NCBI GenBank assembly: GCA_041725875.1
Contig: JBGRQB010000021.1
Coordinates: 1 to 35,323, forward strand
Reading direction: 5' to 3'
DNA length: 35,323 nt
Source of the DNA: JBGRQB01 sp041725875
GTDB taxonomy: Bacteria > Bacteroidota > Ignavibacteria > Ignavibacteriales > Melioribacteraceae
A model generated the notes under the pieces. The model did not search any database and was not told the origin of the DNA. It was given only the letters and a program-made list of their open reading frames with translations. The stretch's first letter is position 1. Each line of letters starts with the position of its first letter. The translations under genes and the position numbers were made by a program. This document shows, piece after piece, positions 18,027 through 26,430 of this stretch.

Positions 18027-18118
18027 AACCTGTTTAATAATCATAAAAATTAGAAATAACAGCGGTGTAATTTAAGTTTTTTAATTATCGGGATTAAGAG
18101 GCAATAATTAAACAGGTT
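18027..18118. repeat. 12-bp inverted repeat spanning the ispD-plsY gap
   Basis: AACCTGTTTAAT (18027-18038) and ATTAAACAGGTT (18107-18118) are perfect inverted arms 68 nt apart in the 184-nt gap (17963-18146). There is no T-rich tail and no open reading frame. A 12-nt palindrome CTTTTATAAAAG lies nearby, close to the ispD stop. The role is unknown. Confidence 0.5.
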
Positions 18119-18146
18119 TTAAATTTCTTTTATAAAAGATGAAAAA

Positions 18147-18824
18147 TCAGGGGAGAAGTTTCTCAAAAATAAATAAATCTTCTTTTGTGGTAACTTTAAA
18201 GTTAAGTGAGTTTCCTTCAACAATATTTACTTCGTAACCGGCTGATTTTACCAGCATTGATTCGTCGGTTCCATAAAAATTCTCCTTTTTTGCTTTTTCA
18301 GCAGCATTTTGGAAAATTTCTTTGTTAAAAATTTGCGGAGTCTGGACGTAATAAACAGATTTTCTGTCGATAAATCCTTCAACAGTTTGTTCTCCTTTAA
18401 AAAGTGTATCCCGGGCTTTTATTGCCACAACAGCGCTTTTTTCTATTTTTGCGGTTTCCACAGCTTTGTTTATAACATCAACGGGAATGAGGGGACGGGC
18501 AGCATCGTGAACTGCTACAAGATCTTGTTCCGAGGAGAAATTAATAGAGGAAAAGGCGTTAAAAACTGAATCTTGACGCTCTTTTCCTCCTTCAACAATT
18601 TTTGTAAGCTTTGTGAAATTATATTTCACTTTTATATCATTCAATAATTCAAAATACTCAGGCTGCGCGGCAATAATAATTTCATCAATGTTTTCACATT
18701 TTTGAAATTTTTCTATTGTGTAGGCTATAAGTTCTTTCCCTTTAACCACAACATACTGCTTAGGTATATTCATTCCGGTTCTGGAACCGGTTCCGCCTGA
18801 TGGAATTATTGCATAAGTTTTCAT
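18147..18824 (-). CDS. ispD: 2-C-methyl-D-erythritol 4-phosphate cytidylyltransferase
   Basis: Cytidylyltransferase of the MEP isoprenoid pathway, forming CDP-methylerythritol. The 225-residue protein has the nucleotide loop PSGGTGSRTGMNIPKQY, with the conserved Arg and Lys, then VHDAARPLI, TPQIFNKEIF, and GTDESMLVKSAGY with final NFKVTTKEDL. The loop reads SGG where many IspD proteins have AAG, so a TarI-like pentitol-phosphate cytidylyltransferase is the main alternative. Neither ispF nor teichoic acid genes are adjacent. It starts 1 nt after queA and has little ribosome site of its own, suggesting coupling. Confidence 0.88.
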   Translation of the reverse strand: MKTYAIIPSGGTGSRTGMNIPKQYVVVKGKELIAYTIEKFQKCENIDEIIIAAQPEYFELLNDIKVKYNFTKLTKIVEGGKERQDSVFNAFSSINFSSEQDLVAVHDAARPLIPVDVINKAVETAKIEKSAVVAIKARDTLFKGEQTVEGFIDRKSVYYVQTPQIFNKEIFQNAAEKAKKENFYGTDESMLVKSAGYEVNIVEGNSLNFKVTTKEDLFIFEKLLP

Positions 18825-18825
18825 A

Positions 18826-19863
18826 TTACAAAATCATCATTGCATCGCCATAGCTTAAGAAGCGATATTTTTCTTTCATTGCTTTTTTGTAAGCTTTCAT
18901 AGTAAAATCATAACCGCCAAATGCAGAGGTAAGCATTAACAAAGTTGATTCCGGAGTATGAAAGTTTGTTACCAGTTGACGAACAATTCTAAACTCGTAT
19001 GGAGGGAAGATAAATTTATCTGTCCAGCCAAAGTTAGGTTTTACAAATCCTTCTGCAGTAACACTGCTTTCAAGTGCTCTTGTTGTACTTGTTCCAACAA
19101 CAACTACACGTTTTTTAGCGGTAATAGCTTTATTAATAGCTTCTGCAGATTCGTCGGGAATATCAAAATATTCAGAATCCATTCTGTGTTTGGTTAAATC
19201 TTCAACTTCTACCGGACGGAAAGTTCCTAACCCGATATGTAAGATTACAGGTGCAACTTTAATTCCTTTTTTCTTGATCTTTTTAATAAGATCGGGAGTA
19301 AAGTGCAGACCCGCAGTAGGAGCTGCAACAGAACCGTCTTCTTTTGCAAAAACAGTCTGGTAATCTTCTCTGTCAGCTTCAACAACATCTCTTTTTATAT
19401 ACGGAGGAAGGGGAGTTAATCCTATTTTTTCGATTTCTTTGTAGATATCGTCACTGTCGCTGTTAAAACGAACAGTTCTTCCTCTTGAAGTTGTGTTATC
19501 AATTACTTCGCACCAAAGGTTATCATTGAAGTAAATTCTGTTTCCAATACGTACTTTTCTGGCCGGATCAACAATTACATCCCAGATATTTTCTTCAGCA
19601 TTTAATTCTCTTAGCACAAAAACTTCTATTTTAGCATTTGTTCTTTCTTTAAAGCCATATAGTCTTGCCTGCATAACTTTTGTTTCGTTATAAACCAAAA
19701 CATCACCTTTTGAAAGATAATCTGGTAAATCGGCAAAAGTTTTATGTTCAATAGTTTCTTCTTTGCGGTCAAGTACCATAAGTCGTGCAGAATCCCTAGG
19801 TTCTACCGGAAACTTAGCGATTGCTGTTTTAGGTAAATTGTATTTAAAATCAGAAAGTTTCAT
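18826..19863 (-). CDS. queA: S-adenosylmethionine:tRNA ribosyltransferase-isomerase QueA
   Basis: Transfers the ribosyl part of SAM to preQ1-modified tRNA, making epoxyqueuosine. The 345-residue protein is full length. Recognisable parts are the N-terminus LSDFKYNLPKTAIAKFP with PRDSARLMV, the segment DVLVYNETKVMQARL, and AAPTAGLHFT with LHIGLGTFRPV near the middle. NFHTPESTLLMLTSAFGG near the C-terminus is diagnostic. GGAG lies just upstream of the ATG. It is followed by ispD with a 1-nt gap. A terminator separates it from pyruvate phosphate dikinase. Confidence 0.97.
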   Translation of the reverse strand: MKLSDFKYNLPKTAIAKFPVEPRDSARLMVLDRKEETIEHKTFADLPDYLSKGDVLVYNETKVMQARLYGFKERTNAKIEVFVLRELNAEENIWDVIVDPARKVRIGNRIYFNDNLWCEVIDNTTSRGRTVRFNSDSDDIYKEIEKIGLTPLPPYIKRDVVEADREDYQTVFAKEDGSVAAPTAGLHFTPDLIKKIKKKGIKVAPVILHIGLGTFRPVEVEDLTKHRMDSEYFDIPDESAEAINKAITAKKRVVVVGTSTTRALESSVTAEGFVKPNFGWTDKFIFPPYEFRIVRQLVTNFHTPESTLLMLTSAFGGYDFTMKAYKKAMKEKYRFLSYGDAMMIL

Positions 19864-19903
19864 TTTCTCTCCTGTATACCTTTCAATTTTACTTCAAATG
19901 AGT

Positions 19904-19934
19904 AAAAGCCGGAGAGTCCTTACGGGGACTCTCC
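19904..19934 (-). terminator. Terminator after pyruvate phosphate dikinase
   Basis: A perfect 9-bp GC-rich stem GGAGAGTCC/GGACTCTCC (19911-19919 with 19926-19934) and a 6-nt loop, followed on the minus strand by GGCTTTTAC. It ends the long lipid A/ppdK run just before queA. Confidence 0.72.
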
Positions 19935-19947
19935 AAATATTAATATA

Positions 19948-22839
19948 TTATTTTTTCTTTGTAGTCTTTTTTACAGCTTTTTTAACTGTTTTTTTTGCTG
20001 TTGCTTTTTTAGCGGCTGGTTTCTTTGCAGCAACTTTTTTAGTAGCTGTTTTTTTAGCAGCGGCTTTTTTTGTTGCAGGTTTTTTCTTTGCAACTTTTTT
20101 AGCAGGAGCAGCGGCAGCAGTTTCTCTTTCAGCTTTAATTGATGATTGAGCAGCAGCCAATCTTGCTATTGGAACACGGAAAGGAGAACAAGAAACATAG
20201 TTTAAGCCGGCTTTGAAGCAGAAATCTACAGAAGCAGGGTCACCGCCTTGCTCGCCACAGATACCAACTTTAAGTTCTGGTCTTGTTGCTCTACCTTTTT
20301 CAACACCCATTTCAACTAATTGTCCAACACCACTCTGATCGATAGTCTGGAACGGATCAGCTTCTAAAATGTTCTGATCAGTATAGTCAGTTAAGAATCC
20401 ACTAACGTCATCACGTGAGAAACCGAAAGTCATCTGAGTTAAGTCATTAGTACCGAATGAGAAGAACTGAGCAGTTTTTGACATTCTGTCAGCTAATAAA
20501 CAAGCTCTAGGAATTTCAATCATTGTACCATACAAGTAATCAATTTTTCTTACTTTGTTTTCAGCACAAATTTCAGCGTAAACTTTATCAACAATTACTT
20601 TAGTTTCTTCTAATTCACGAACATCGCAAGTTACAGGAACCATAATTTCAGGTTTTGGTTTTTTACCTTCTTTTTTAAGTTCAATTGTAGCTTCAAATAA
20701 AGCTCTAACCTGCATTTCAGTGATACCTGGATAAGTAATACCAAGACGAACACCTCTGTGTCCCATCATTGGGTTAGTTTCGTGTAAGTCGTGAACACGT
20801 TTAGCAACTTCTTCAACAGAAATTTTTAGTGCTTTTGCAACTTCCGCTTGTTTGTCTTCAGTTGTAGGAGCAAATTCGTGTAATGGTGGATCTAATAGAC
20901 GGAAAGTAACAGGCATATTGTTCATAACAGCCATAGTTTCTTTCATATCTTTTTTAACAAACGGGAATAATTCGTTAATAGCTTTCTGACGTTCGTCATT
21001 GTTGCTGGCAACAATCATTTTTCTTAAAATGAATAATGGTTTTTCAGCATTTTTACCATAGAACATATGTTCAGTTCTGAAAAGACCAATACCTTCAGCG
21101 CCAAATTCTTTTGCAAGTTGAGCATCTTCAGGAGTTTCAGCATTAGTTCTAACGCCCATAGTTCTGAATTTGTCAACCATTTTCATAAATTTCTGGAATC
21201 TTGGATTTTCTGAAGCATCCATTAATGCTAATTCGCCTTCGTAAGTATGTCCGGCAGTACCGTTAAGAGTGATTACATCACCTTCTTTAATAACAAAACC
21301 GGTATTTTTTACTTTTGCAACTTTTTTTACTTCGTCAACATCAAGAGTACCAGCACCAACGATACAACATTTTCCCCAACCGCGAGCAACTAATGCAGCG
21401 TGAGAAGTCATACCACCAAGAGCAGTTAAGATACCGTCAGCAACTCTCATACCGTCAACATCTTCAGGGTTAGTTTCTTTTCTTACAAGAATTACAGTTT
21501 TACCTTTTCTTGTCCATTCAACTGCATCTTCAGCTGTAAATACAGCCTGACCAACAGCAGCACCAGGACCAGCTGGTAAACCTTTAACTACAGGAGCAGC
21601 TTTAGCTTCAGCAGCAGGATCAACGATTGGGTGTAATAACTCATCTAACTGAGCAGGATCTAAACGCATAACAGCTTCCTGCTGATCGATAAGTTTTTCT
21701 TTTAACATATCCATTGCCATGTTAAGAGCAGCAGTACCGGTACGTTTACCAACACGTGCCTGAAGCATCCATAATTTACCTTCCTGAATAGTAAACTCGA
21801 TATCAAGCATATCAGTGAAAGTTTTTTCAAGGTTATTACGGATGTCGTCTAGTTCTTTATAGATAACAGGATTCATTTCCTGAAGAGATTCCAGGTGTTT
21901 ATTTTGTTCGTTTTTAGTGTCATCATTAAGTGGGTTTGGAGTTCTGATACCGGCAACAACGTCTTCACCCTGAGCGTTTACTAACCACTCACCATAGAAA
22001 ATGTTTTCACCAGTTGCAGGGTTTCTTGTAAAAGCAACACCAGTTGCTGAAGTTTCACCCATGTTACCAAATACCATTGCCTGTACGTTAACAGCTGTTC
22101 CCCAATCATCAGGAATATTTTCAATTCTTCTGTATGAGATAGCTTTTTTACCGTTCCAGCTTTTGAATACTGCTTTAATAGCACCTTCTAACTGCTTTTT
22201 AGCATTATCAGGGAATTCTTTACCAAGCACTTTTTTAACTTCTGCTTTGAACATTCCAGCTAATTTTTCTAAATCTTTTGCAGTAAGATCAGTATCTAAT
22301 TCAATACCTTTCTTTTCTTTATATTCTTCAAGCATTTCATCTAAGATACGACGGATATTTTTGTCTAATCCTTCTGCTTTATCCATTACAACGTCAGCAT
22401 ACATCATAATTAAACGACGGTATGAATCCCAAACAAATCTAGGATTATCAGTTTTTTTGATTAATCCAGGAACTGTTTTTGAAGTAAGACCGATGTTCAA
22501 TACTGTATCCATCATACCCGGCATAGAAGCTCTTGCTCCTGAACGTGCAGATAATAATAATGGGTTTTTAGGATCGCCATAAGTCATTTTCATTGCTTTT
22601 TCTACTTTAGCAAGATTTTTCCATACTGATTCCATTAAACCAGCAGGAAGTTTTGCGTTGTTTTCGTAGTAAGCAGTACAGCATTCAGTTGTAATAGTAA
22701 AACCTGCAGGTACAGGTAAACCATGATTAATCATTTCAGCAAGGTTAGCACCTTTACCGCCTAAAAGATTTTTCATATCAGCTTTACCTTCAGCTTTTTT
22801 CCCGCCGAAGTAATAAACATATTTAGGTGTTTTAGCCAT
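19948..22839 (-). CDS. ppdK: Pyruvate phosphate dikinase with a histone H1-like Lys/Ala tail
   Basis: Interconverts pyruvate, ATP and phosphate with PEP, AMP and pyrophosphate. In order: N-terminal ATP-grasp domain (GGKGANLAEM; SARSGARASMPGMMDTVLN), phosphohistidine domain (GGMTSHAAL, H480), and the PEP/pyruvate barrel (GLFRTEHMF; FGTNDLTQM; catalytic C884 in VSCSPFR). The normal core ends near residue 900. It is followed, in frame, by residues 913-963, in which 24 of 51 residues are Lys and the rest nearly all Ala, Thr, Val or Pro (AKKxA repeats). The tail makes the protein about 60-90 residues longer than usual for the family. GGAGG lies 8 nt before the ATG. It is the last gene of the smc-lpx run. 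Confidence 0.96.
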   Translation of the reverse strand: MAKTPKYVYYFGGKKAEGKADMKNLLGGKGANLAEMINHGLPVPAGFTITTECCTAYYENNAKLPAGLMESVWKNLAKVEKAMKMTYGDPKNPLLLSARSGARASMPGMMDTVLNIGLTSKTVPGLIKKTDNPRFVWDSYRRLIMMYADVVMDKAEGLDKNIRRILDEMLEEYKEKKGIELDTDLTAKDLEKLAGMFKAEVKKVLGKEFPDNAKKQLEGAIKAVFKSWNGKKAISYRRIENIPDDWGTAVNVQAMVFGNMGETSATGVAFTRNPATGENIFYGEWLVNAQGEDVVAGIRTPNPLNDDTKNEQNKHLESLQEMNPVIYKELDDIRNNLEKTFTDMLDIEFTIQEGKLWMLQARVGKRTGTAALNMAMDMLKEKLIDQQEAVMRLDPAQLDELLHPIVDPAAEAKAAPVVKGLPAGPGAAVGQAVFTAEDAVEWTRKGKTVILVRKETNPEDVDGMRVADGILTALGGMTSHAALVARGWGKCCIVGAGTLDVDEVKKVAKVKNTGFVIKEGDVITLNGTAGHTYEGELALMDASENPRFQKFMKMVDKFRTMGVRTNAETPEDAQLAKEFGAEGIGLFRTEHMFYGKNAEKPLFILRKMIVASNNDERQKAINELFPFVKKDMKETMAVMNNMPVTFRLLDPPLHEFAPTTEDKQAEVAKALKISVEEVAKRVHDLHETNPMMGHRGVRLGITYPGITEMQVRALFEATIELKKEGKKPKPEIMVPVTCDVRELEETKVIVDKVYAEICAENKVRKIDYLYGTMIEIPRACLLADRMSKTAQFFSFGTNDLTQMTFGFSRDDVSGFLTDYTDQNILEADPFQTIDQSGVGQLVEMGVEKGRATRPELKVGICGEQGGDPASVDFCFKAGLNYVSCSPFRVPIARLAAAQSSIKAERETAAAAPAKKVAKKKPATKKAAAKKTATKKVAAKKPAAKKATAKKTVKKAVKKTTKKK

Positions 22840-22854
22840 TAAAACAGCCTCCGT

Positions 22855-23904
22855 TTAATTGTTAAAAATATTAAAAATTAAATCATTAAATTCTTTTTCG
22901 TGTTCTATTACCAATTCTATTTTAAGGTAATAGATATCTATATCATCCAACTGTTTTGAAAAATTGGATAACTTAACCGCATCTTTCTGAGTTGTTAGAA
23001 CCGAGTAAGAATTGGTTTTGTAAAATTCTTTTCTGATCTGCTCCACTTCTTTTTCTGTGTAGTTTTTATGATCCGGGAAAAGTATTTTATTCTTTATATC
23101 AATTGAAATTTGTTCCAGTAAACTCAAAAATGAATATGGTCTTGCTATTCCGCTTATCACGAGACTTTTTTGTCCTTTAAACTCATCAAGCGAATAAGTT
23201 TTTCCGGTTTTTATATCTACAATTCCGGTGGCCTTATAAGAAGCATTAAAAATTGTTTTTCCGGAAAAGTATTTTGACAGAGCTTCGGGAATTGGTTTAT
23301 ACTCTGAAAATTTTCTGTTTATTAAAACAACATCAGCTCGTTTAATTTCCTTAAATGGTTCACGCATCAATCCGGAAGGGAGGAGGTTCTGATCCAACTG
23401 ACCATGCTTTTGTAAAAACCGCTGATCAAACACAAGAATGTTTAAATCACGCTCTATCCATCTGTGCTGGTAAGCATCATCGAGCACTATAGCATCAAGT
23501 TTAACGTCTTGCAAAAACCTGCGCGCACCTTCTACTCTTCGTTCGCAAACCGCTGCCGGAGCTTTACATTCCTGCGCAGTCAGGAAAATTTCATCGCCGC
23601 ATTTTTCTATATCAGACTGAATTTTATTACCGTCAGAAACCAGCAAATAACCTTTTGATTTTCTTAAATAACCTCTGCTTAATACTCCGGCATTTTTCTC
23701 AAAACTTTTTATAAGTTTAGTAAGATAGATAACCGTAGGAGTTTTCCCGGAACCGCCAACCGTAAGATTACCCACAGATATTACTTTTGCAGCAACACTT
23801 TCGGTTTTGTTAATTCCTTTTTCAAAAAGGGAATTCCTTATCTCAATTATTCCCCTGTATACAAGGGAAAGAGGGAGTGATAATATTTTAATCAGTTTAA
23901 GCAA
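22855..23904 (-). CDS. lpxK: Tetraacyldisaccharide 4'-kinase LpxK
   Basis: Inner-membrane kinase that phosphorylates the 4' position of the lipid A disaccharide. The 349-residue protein has an N-terminal hydrophobic segment, the P-loop region VISVGNLTVGGSGKTP, LSRGY, the metal/catalytic region VLDDAYQHRWIERD (usual DDGFQH form) and LTTQKDAVKL. The apparent start is TTG, overlapping the acyltransferase gene by 8 nt, with little ribosome site. It directly follows lpxB and an acyltransferase, giving three lipid A steps together. Confidence 0.95.
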   Translation of the reverse strand: MLKLIKILSLPLSLVYRGIIEIRNSLFEKGINKTESVAAKVISVGNLTVGGSGKTPTVIYLTKLIKSFEKNAGVLSRGYLRKSKGYLLVSDGNKIQSDIEKCGDEIFLTAQECKAPAAVCERRVEGARRFLQDVKLDAIVLDDAYQHRWIERDLNILVFDQRFLQKHGQLDQNLLPSGLMREPFKEIKRADVVLINRKFSEYKPIPEALSKYFSGKTIFNASYKATGIVDIKTGKTYSLDEFKGQKSLVISGIARPYSFLSLLEQISIDIKNKILFPDHKNYTEKEVEQIRKEFYKTNSYSVLTTQKDAVKLSNFSKQLDDIDIYYLKIELVIEHEKEFNDLIFNIFNN

Positions 23905-24556
23905 ATGTTTGTGCTTCTTCTTGTAATTTATTTAATTTTTGTTCGCATTCTTTTATGATTACATCAGTTGAATCGTAATCAAGTTCACCATCAATAAAAA
24001 CCGGTTCGGAATAAATTATTTTTGCCGTTGAAAAGAAACGGGGTATTCTGAATTTATCCCAGCTGTTAAGTTGATAATATTTATTATATCCGATTCCCAT
24101 AAGAACCAAAGGTATTCCGCTTTTTTTTGCAGTAATAACAGCTCCCGGTTTCATTTTGCGTATCGGACCAGTAGGCCCGTCGGGAGTTATTGCAATCGTT
24201 TTTTTTTGAGCAGCAAAATCGAGCAGCATTTTCATTGCATCTTTACCGCCCCTGTGACTCGAACCTCTTGCAATTAAATAGTTCCAGGTTGTTAAAAGTC
24301 TGGAAAGAACCTCACCATCTTTGCTCTGACTTACAATTGCAGCAAAGTTTTGATTGCGGTGCAGGTACCAGGGAGCAAGCATTGTTCCGTGCCAGAAGCC
24401 CAGTACATAATGCTGATTCTTTTTCTCCAGTGAATCGATATAATCTTTATTTATAATTTCATACTTAACAGTCTTGCAAAGAACTCTGATAACAAATCCT
24501 AAAAGATTGTTACCCAAAAAATGGAGCAGTTTTTTTTTCAGTTTTTTAATTATCAT
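23897..24556 (-). CDS. DUF374 lysophospholipid/lipid A-type acyltransferase
   Basis: Membrane-bound acyltransferase family protein of 219 residues. GFWHGTMLAPWYL contains the motif I His, although spaced as HxxxxxP and not as HxxxxD; RGSSHRGG and AITPDGPTGPIRKMKPGA are the DUF374 hallmarks. It overlaps lpxB by 11 nt and lpxK by 8 nt, so a late acylation of lipid A is the likely role. Some relatives add a secondary acyl chain, but the acyl donor and target here cannot be read from sequence. Confidence 0.87.
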   Translation of the reverse strand: MIIKKLKKKLLHFLGNNLLGFVIRVLCKTVKYEIINKDYIDSLEKKNQHYVLGFWHGTMLAPWYLHRNQNFAAIVSQSKDGEVLSRLLTTWNYLIARGSSHRGGKDAMKMLLDFAAQKKTIAITPDGPTGPIRKMKPGAVITAKKSGIPLVLMGIGYNKYYQLNSWDKFRIPRFFSTAKIIYSEPVFIDGELDYDSTDVIIKECEQKLNKLQEEAQTFA

Positions 24557-25691
24557 TTAATTCCGAACAGATAATTGACGCTGCATTTTTTGAAGCTTCT
24601 TCATTACCTAGTTTTGTTTTGATAATTGAAAGCTGATCTTTCAGAACTGAATATTTTTTTTCATCTGAAAGATAAGTCTCAACCGAGCTGAAAATTTTAT
24701 TTGTGTTAACATCCGACTGAATTAACTCGGTGATAATTTTTTTACCGGCTACAATATTGATTAATCCTATTGAATCAATTTTGATCAACATTTTTCCTAT
24801 CTGATAAGTTAACCAGTTTGTTGAATAAACAATTACAAAGGGCAACTGTATAAACCCGGCTTCCAGTGTGGAAGTTCCCGATTTGATAATTCCGAACTTC
24901 GAGTGTTTGTAAAGATCATAAGTATGATGTTTTACAACAGTAAATGAAAACTCTTTTTTGTAACTGTCAAAATGTGATTCTTCAATATTTTGAGAACAGG
25001 CAACAACAAGCTGCAAATTGTGTTTCTTGCAAAGCTTTTCTGCTGCCGGCAGACAAACCGAGAACAGGTTTTCAATTTCCTGTTTTCTGCTGCCAGGTAA
25101 AAAAAGTAAAATTTCTTTTGATCTGTCGAGATTAAGTTTCTCAAACAGTTCTTCTTTTTCTAAAAATTTATATGTGCCTATCTGTTCCGAGAGAGGGTGA
25201 CCAACATAACTGCAATCAACATTATGTTCTGTGTAGAAATCTTTTTCAAAAGGGAACAGGACAAGCATTTTATCTACAAGTCGCTGAATTTTTTTTATTC
25301 TGTGTTGACCCCAGGCCCAGATCTGCGGCGAAATATAATAGTAAATTTTAACGCCGAGTTTTTTAATCTTCTTAGCAAAATTCAGATTAAAGCCGGGATA
25401 GTCTATCAGAATAATTTCTTTTATATTTTCTTTTTCTATTCGTTCAATCAAACTTTTCTGAACCTTTTTTATAAAAGGTATATGTTTGATAACTTCTACA
25501 AATCCGAGAAAGGCCATCTGGTTGATATGGTAATCTGCAACCTGTCCTTCGGCTTTCATTTTATCTCCGCCAATCCCGAAAAAGTTTAATGCGGGATTAA
25601 GCTCTTTTAATTCTTTTAAAAGGTCAGCACCATGCATATCGCCTGAAGCTTCGCCGGCAATTATCATTATATTTTTTGAAGTCTGGTTCAA
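24546..25691 (-). CDS. lpxB: Lipid-A-disaccharide synthase LpxB
   Basis: Membrane-associated GT19 glycosyltransferase joining UDP-2,3-diacylglucosamine and lipid X. The 381-residue protein has MIIAGEASGDMHGADLL, FFGIGGDKMKAEG, ISPQIWAWGQHRIKKI, FPFEKDFY and the C-terminal donor site region KSGTSTLEAGF. The chosen TTG (25691) follows GAGG at 11 nt; an in-frame ATG at 25667 would remove eight residues but has no ribosome site. It starts 7 nt after the HAD phosphatase stop. Confidence 0.96.
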   Translation of the reverse strand: MNQTSKNIMIIAGEASGDMHGADLLKELKELNPALNFFGIGGDKMKAEGQVADYHINQMAFLGFVEVIKHIPFIKKVQKSLIERIEKENIKEIILIDYPGFNLNFAKKIKKLGVKIYYYISPQIWAWGQHRIKKIQRLVDKMLVLFPFEKDFYTEHNVDCSYVGHPLSEQIGTYKFLEKEELFEKLNLDRSKEILLFLPGSRKQEIENLFSVCLPAAEKLCKKHNLQLVVACSQNIEESHFDSYKKEFSFTVVKHHTYDLYKHSKFGIIKSGTSTLEAGFIQLPFVIVYSTNWLTYQIGKMLIKIDSIGLINIVAGKKIITELIQSDVNTNKIFSSVETYLSDEKKYSVLKDQLSIIKTKLGNEEASKNAASIICSELNDN

Positions 25692-25698
25692 AATGTTA

Positions 25699-26424
25699 TT
25701 AACCTCTCCGGTAAACTTCTTTTCGTTTTAACAAAGCCTGGTGTCTTTTTTTCAGTCGCTTTTTATTTACAAGTTCATTTAATCTGCGCAAAACATTATG
25801 GAAATTGTTATATGGGAAATAACTTATTCTGTTTTTTTCGCAGAACTTTAAAAGCGAGTTTTTGGCAAGGATATAATCGCAATGTTGAACCGGACAGGTA
25901 TCTGACCAGCCGTCACCAATGTAAAGAGTAAAATCTTCGTCGCTGCTGTTAAGAATCACCTGATTACGTTTACAGTTTGCACATCTGGAACATTCTTCAT
26001 CGGTGTGAGGAAAGCTTGGTACAAGTTTTCCGTTTTCGTCAAGAGTCAGTTTGTTGGTAACACGTTTTATATGTCCGAGATTCTCTCTTTCAAGAATTCT
26101 GTCGATATAAAAATCAAAGCCGTCACTTACAATCATATAATCAAGATCGTGTTCGGCACAAAATTCAACAAACTTGTGAAATGCTTCGTCAAGTTCGATT
26201 GTTGAAAGAAATTTTTCATATTCTTCCATATCGAAGTTTTGGATTGTATCACACAATTCTCTCCACATTTCAGTAGAGGTGATTTCGTACGCAAGCCAGC
26301 GCTTGATTATTTTATCAGCTTCTTCAGGATCACCAAACTTTAGAAAAAACTCTTCACCAACATCAGTTGTTGTGATAGTTCCGTCAAAGTCGACAAAAAT
26401 TTTAAGATTATTTTTTATATCCAT
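25699..26424 (-). CDS. HAD-family phosphatase, MtnX/PSP-like
   Basis: Haloacid-dehalogenase phosphatase of 241 residues. The nucleophile motif is FVDFDGTITTTDVG, the motif II Ser is in MIVSDGFDFY, and the final acidic motif is YIGDGWSDTCP. A cysteine cluster CSRCANCKRN in the middle resembles that of MtnX-like and PHOSPHO1-like HAD proteins. The last 25 residues are very basic (KKRLKKRHQALLKRK). It starts 6 nt after the smc stop, with AAGG overlapping that stop, and precedes lpxB. No other methionine salvage gene is nearby, so the substrate is unclear. Confidence 0.83.
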   Translation of the reverse strand: MDIKNNLKIFVDFDGTITTTDVGEEFFLKFGDPEEADKIIKRWLAYEITSTEMWRELCDTIQNFDMEEYEKFLSTIELDEAFHKFVEFCAEHDLDYMIVSDGFDFYIDRILERENLGHIKRVTNKLTLDENGKLVPSFPHTDEECSRCANCKRNQVILNSSDEDFTLYIGDGWSDTCPVQHCDYILAKNSLLKFCEKNRISYFPYNNFHNVLRRLNELVNKKRLKKRHQALLKRKEVYRRG

Positions 26425-26430
26425 ATTACC

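Noticed and set aside
19948..20103. Lys-rich tail as a frameshift artefact of ppdK
   Set aside because: The tail is in frame, keeps a regular two-residue lysine pattern, ends at a proper stop before a terminator, and shows no sign of a slipped frame; still worth checking against reads.
22001..22582. Plus-strand 193-residue frame inside ppdK
   Set aside because: It is antisense to the conserved N-terminal ATP-grasp domain; its composition follows from that coding sequence.
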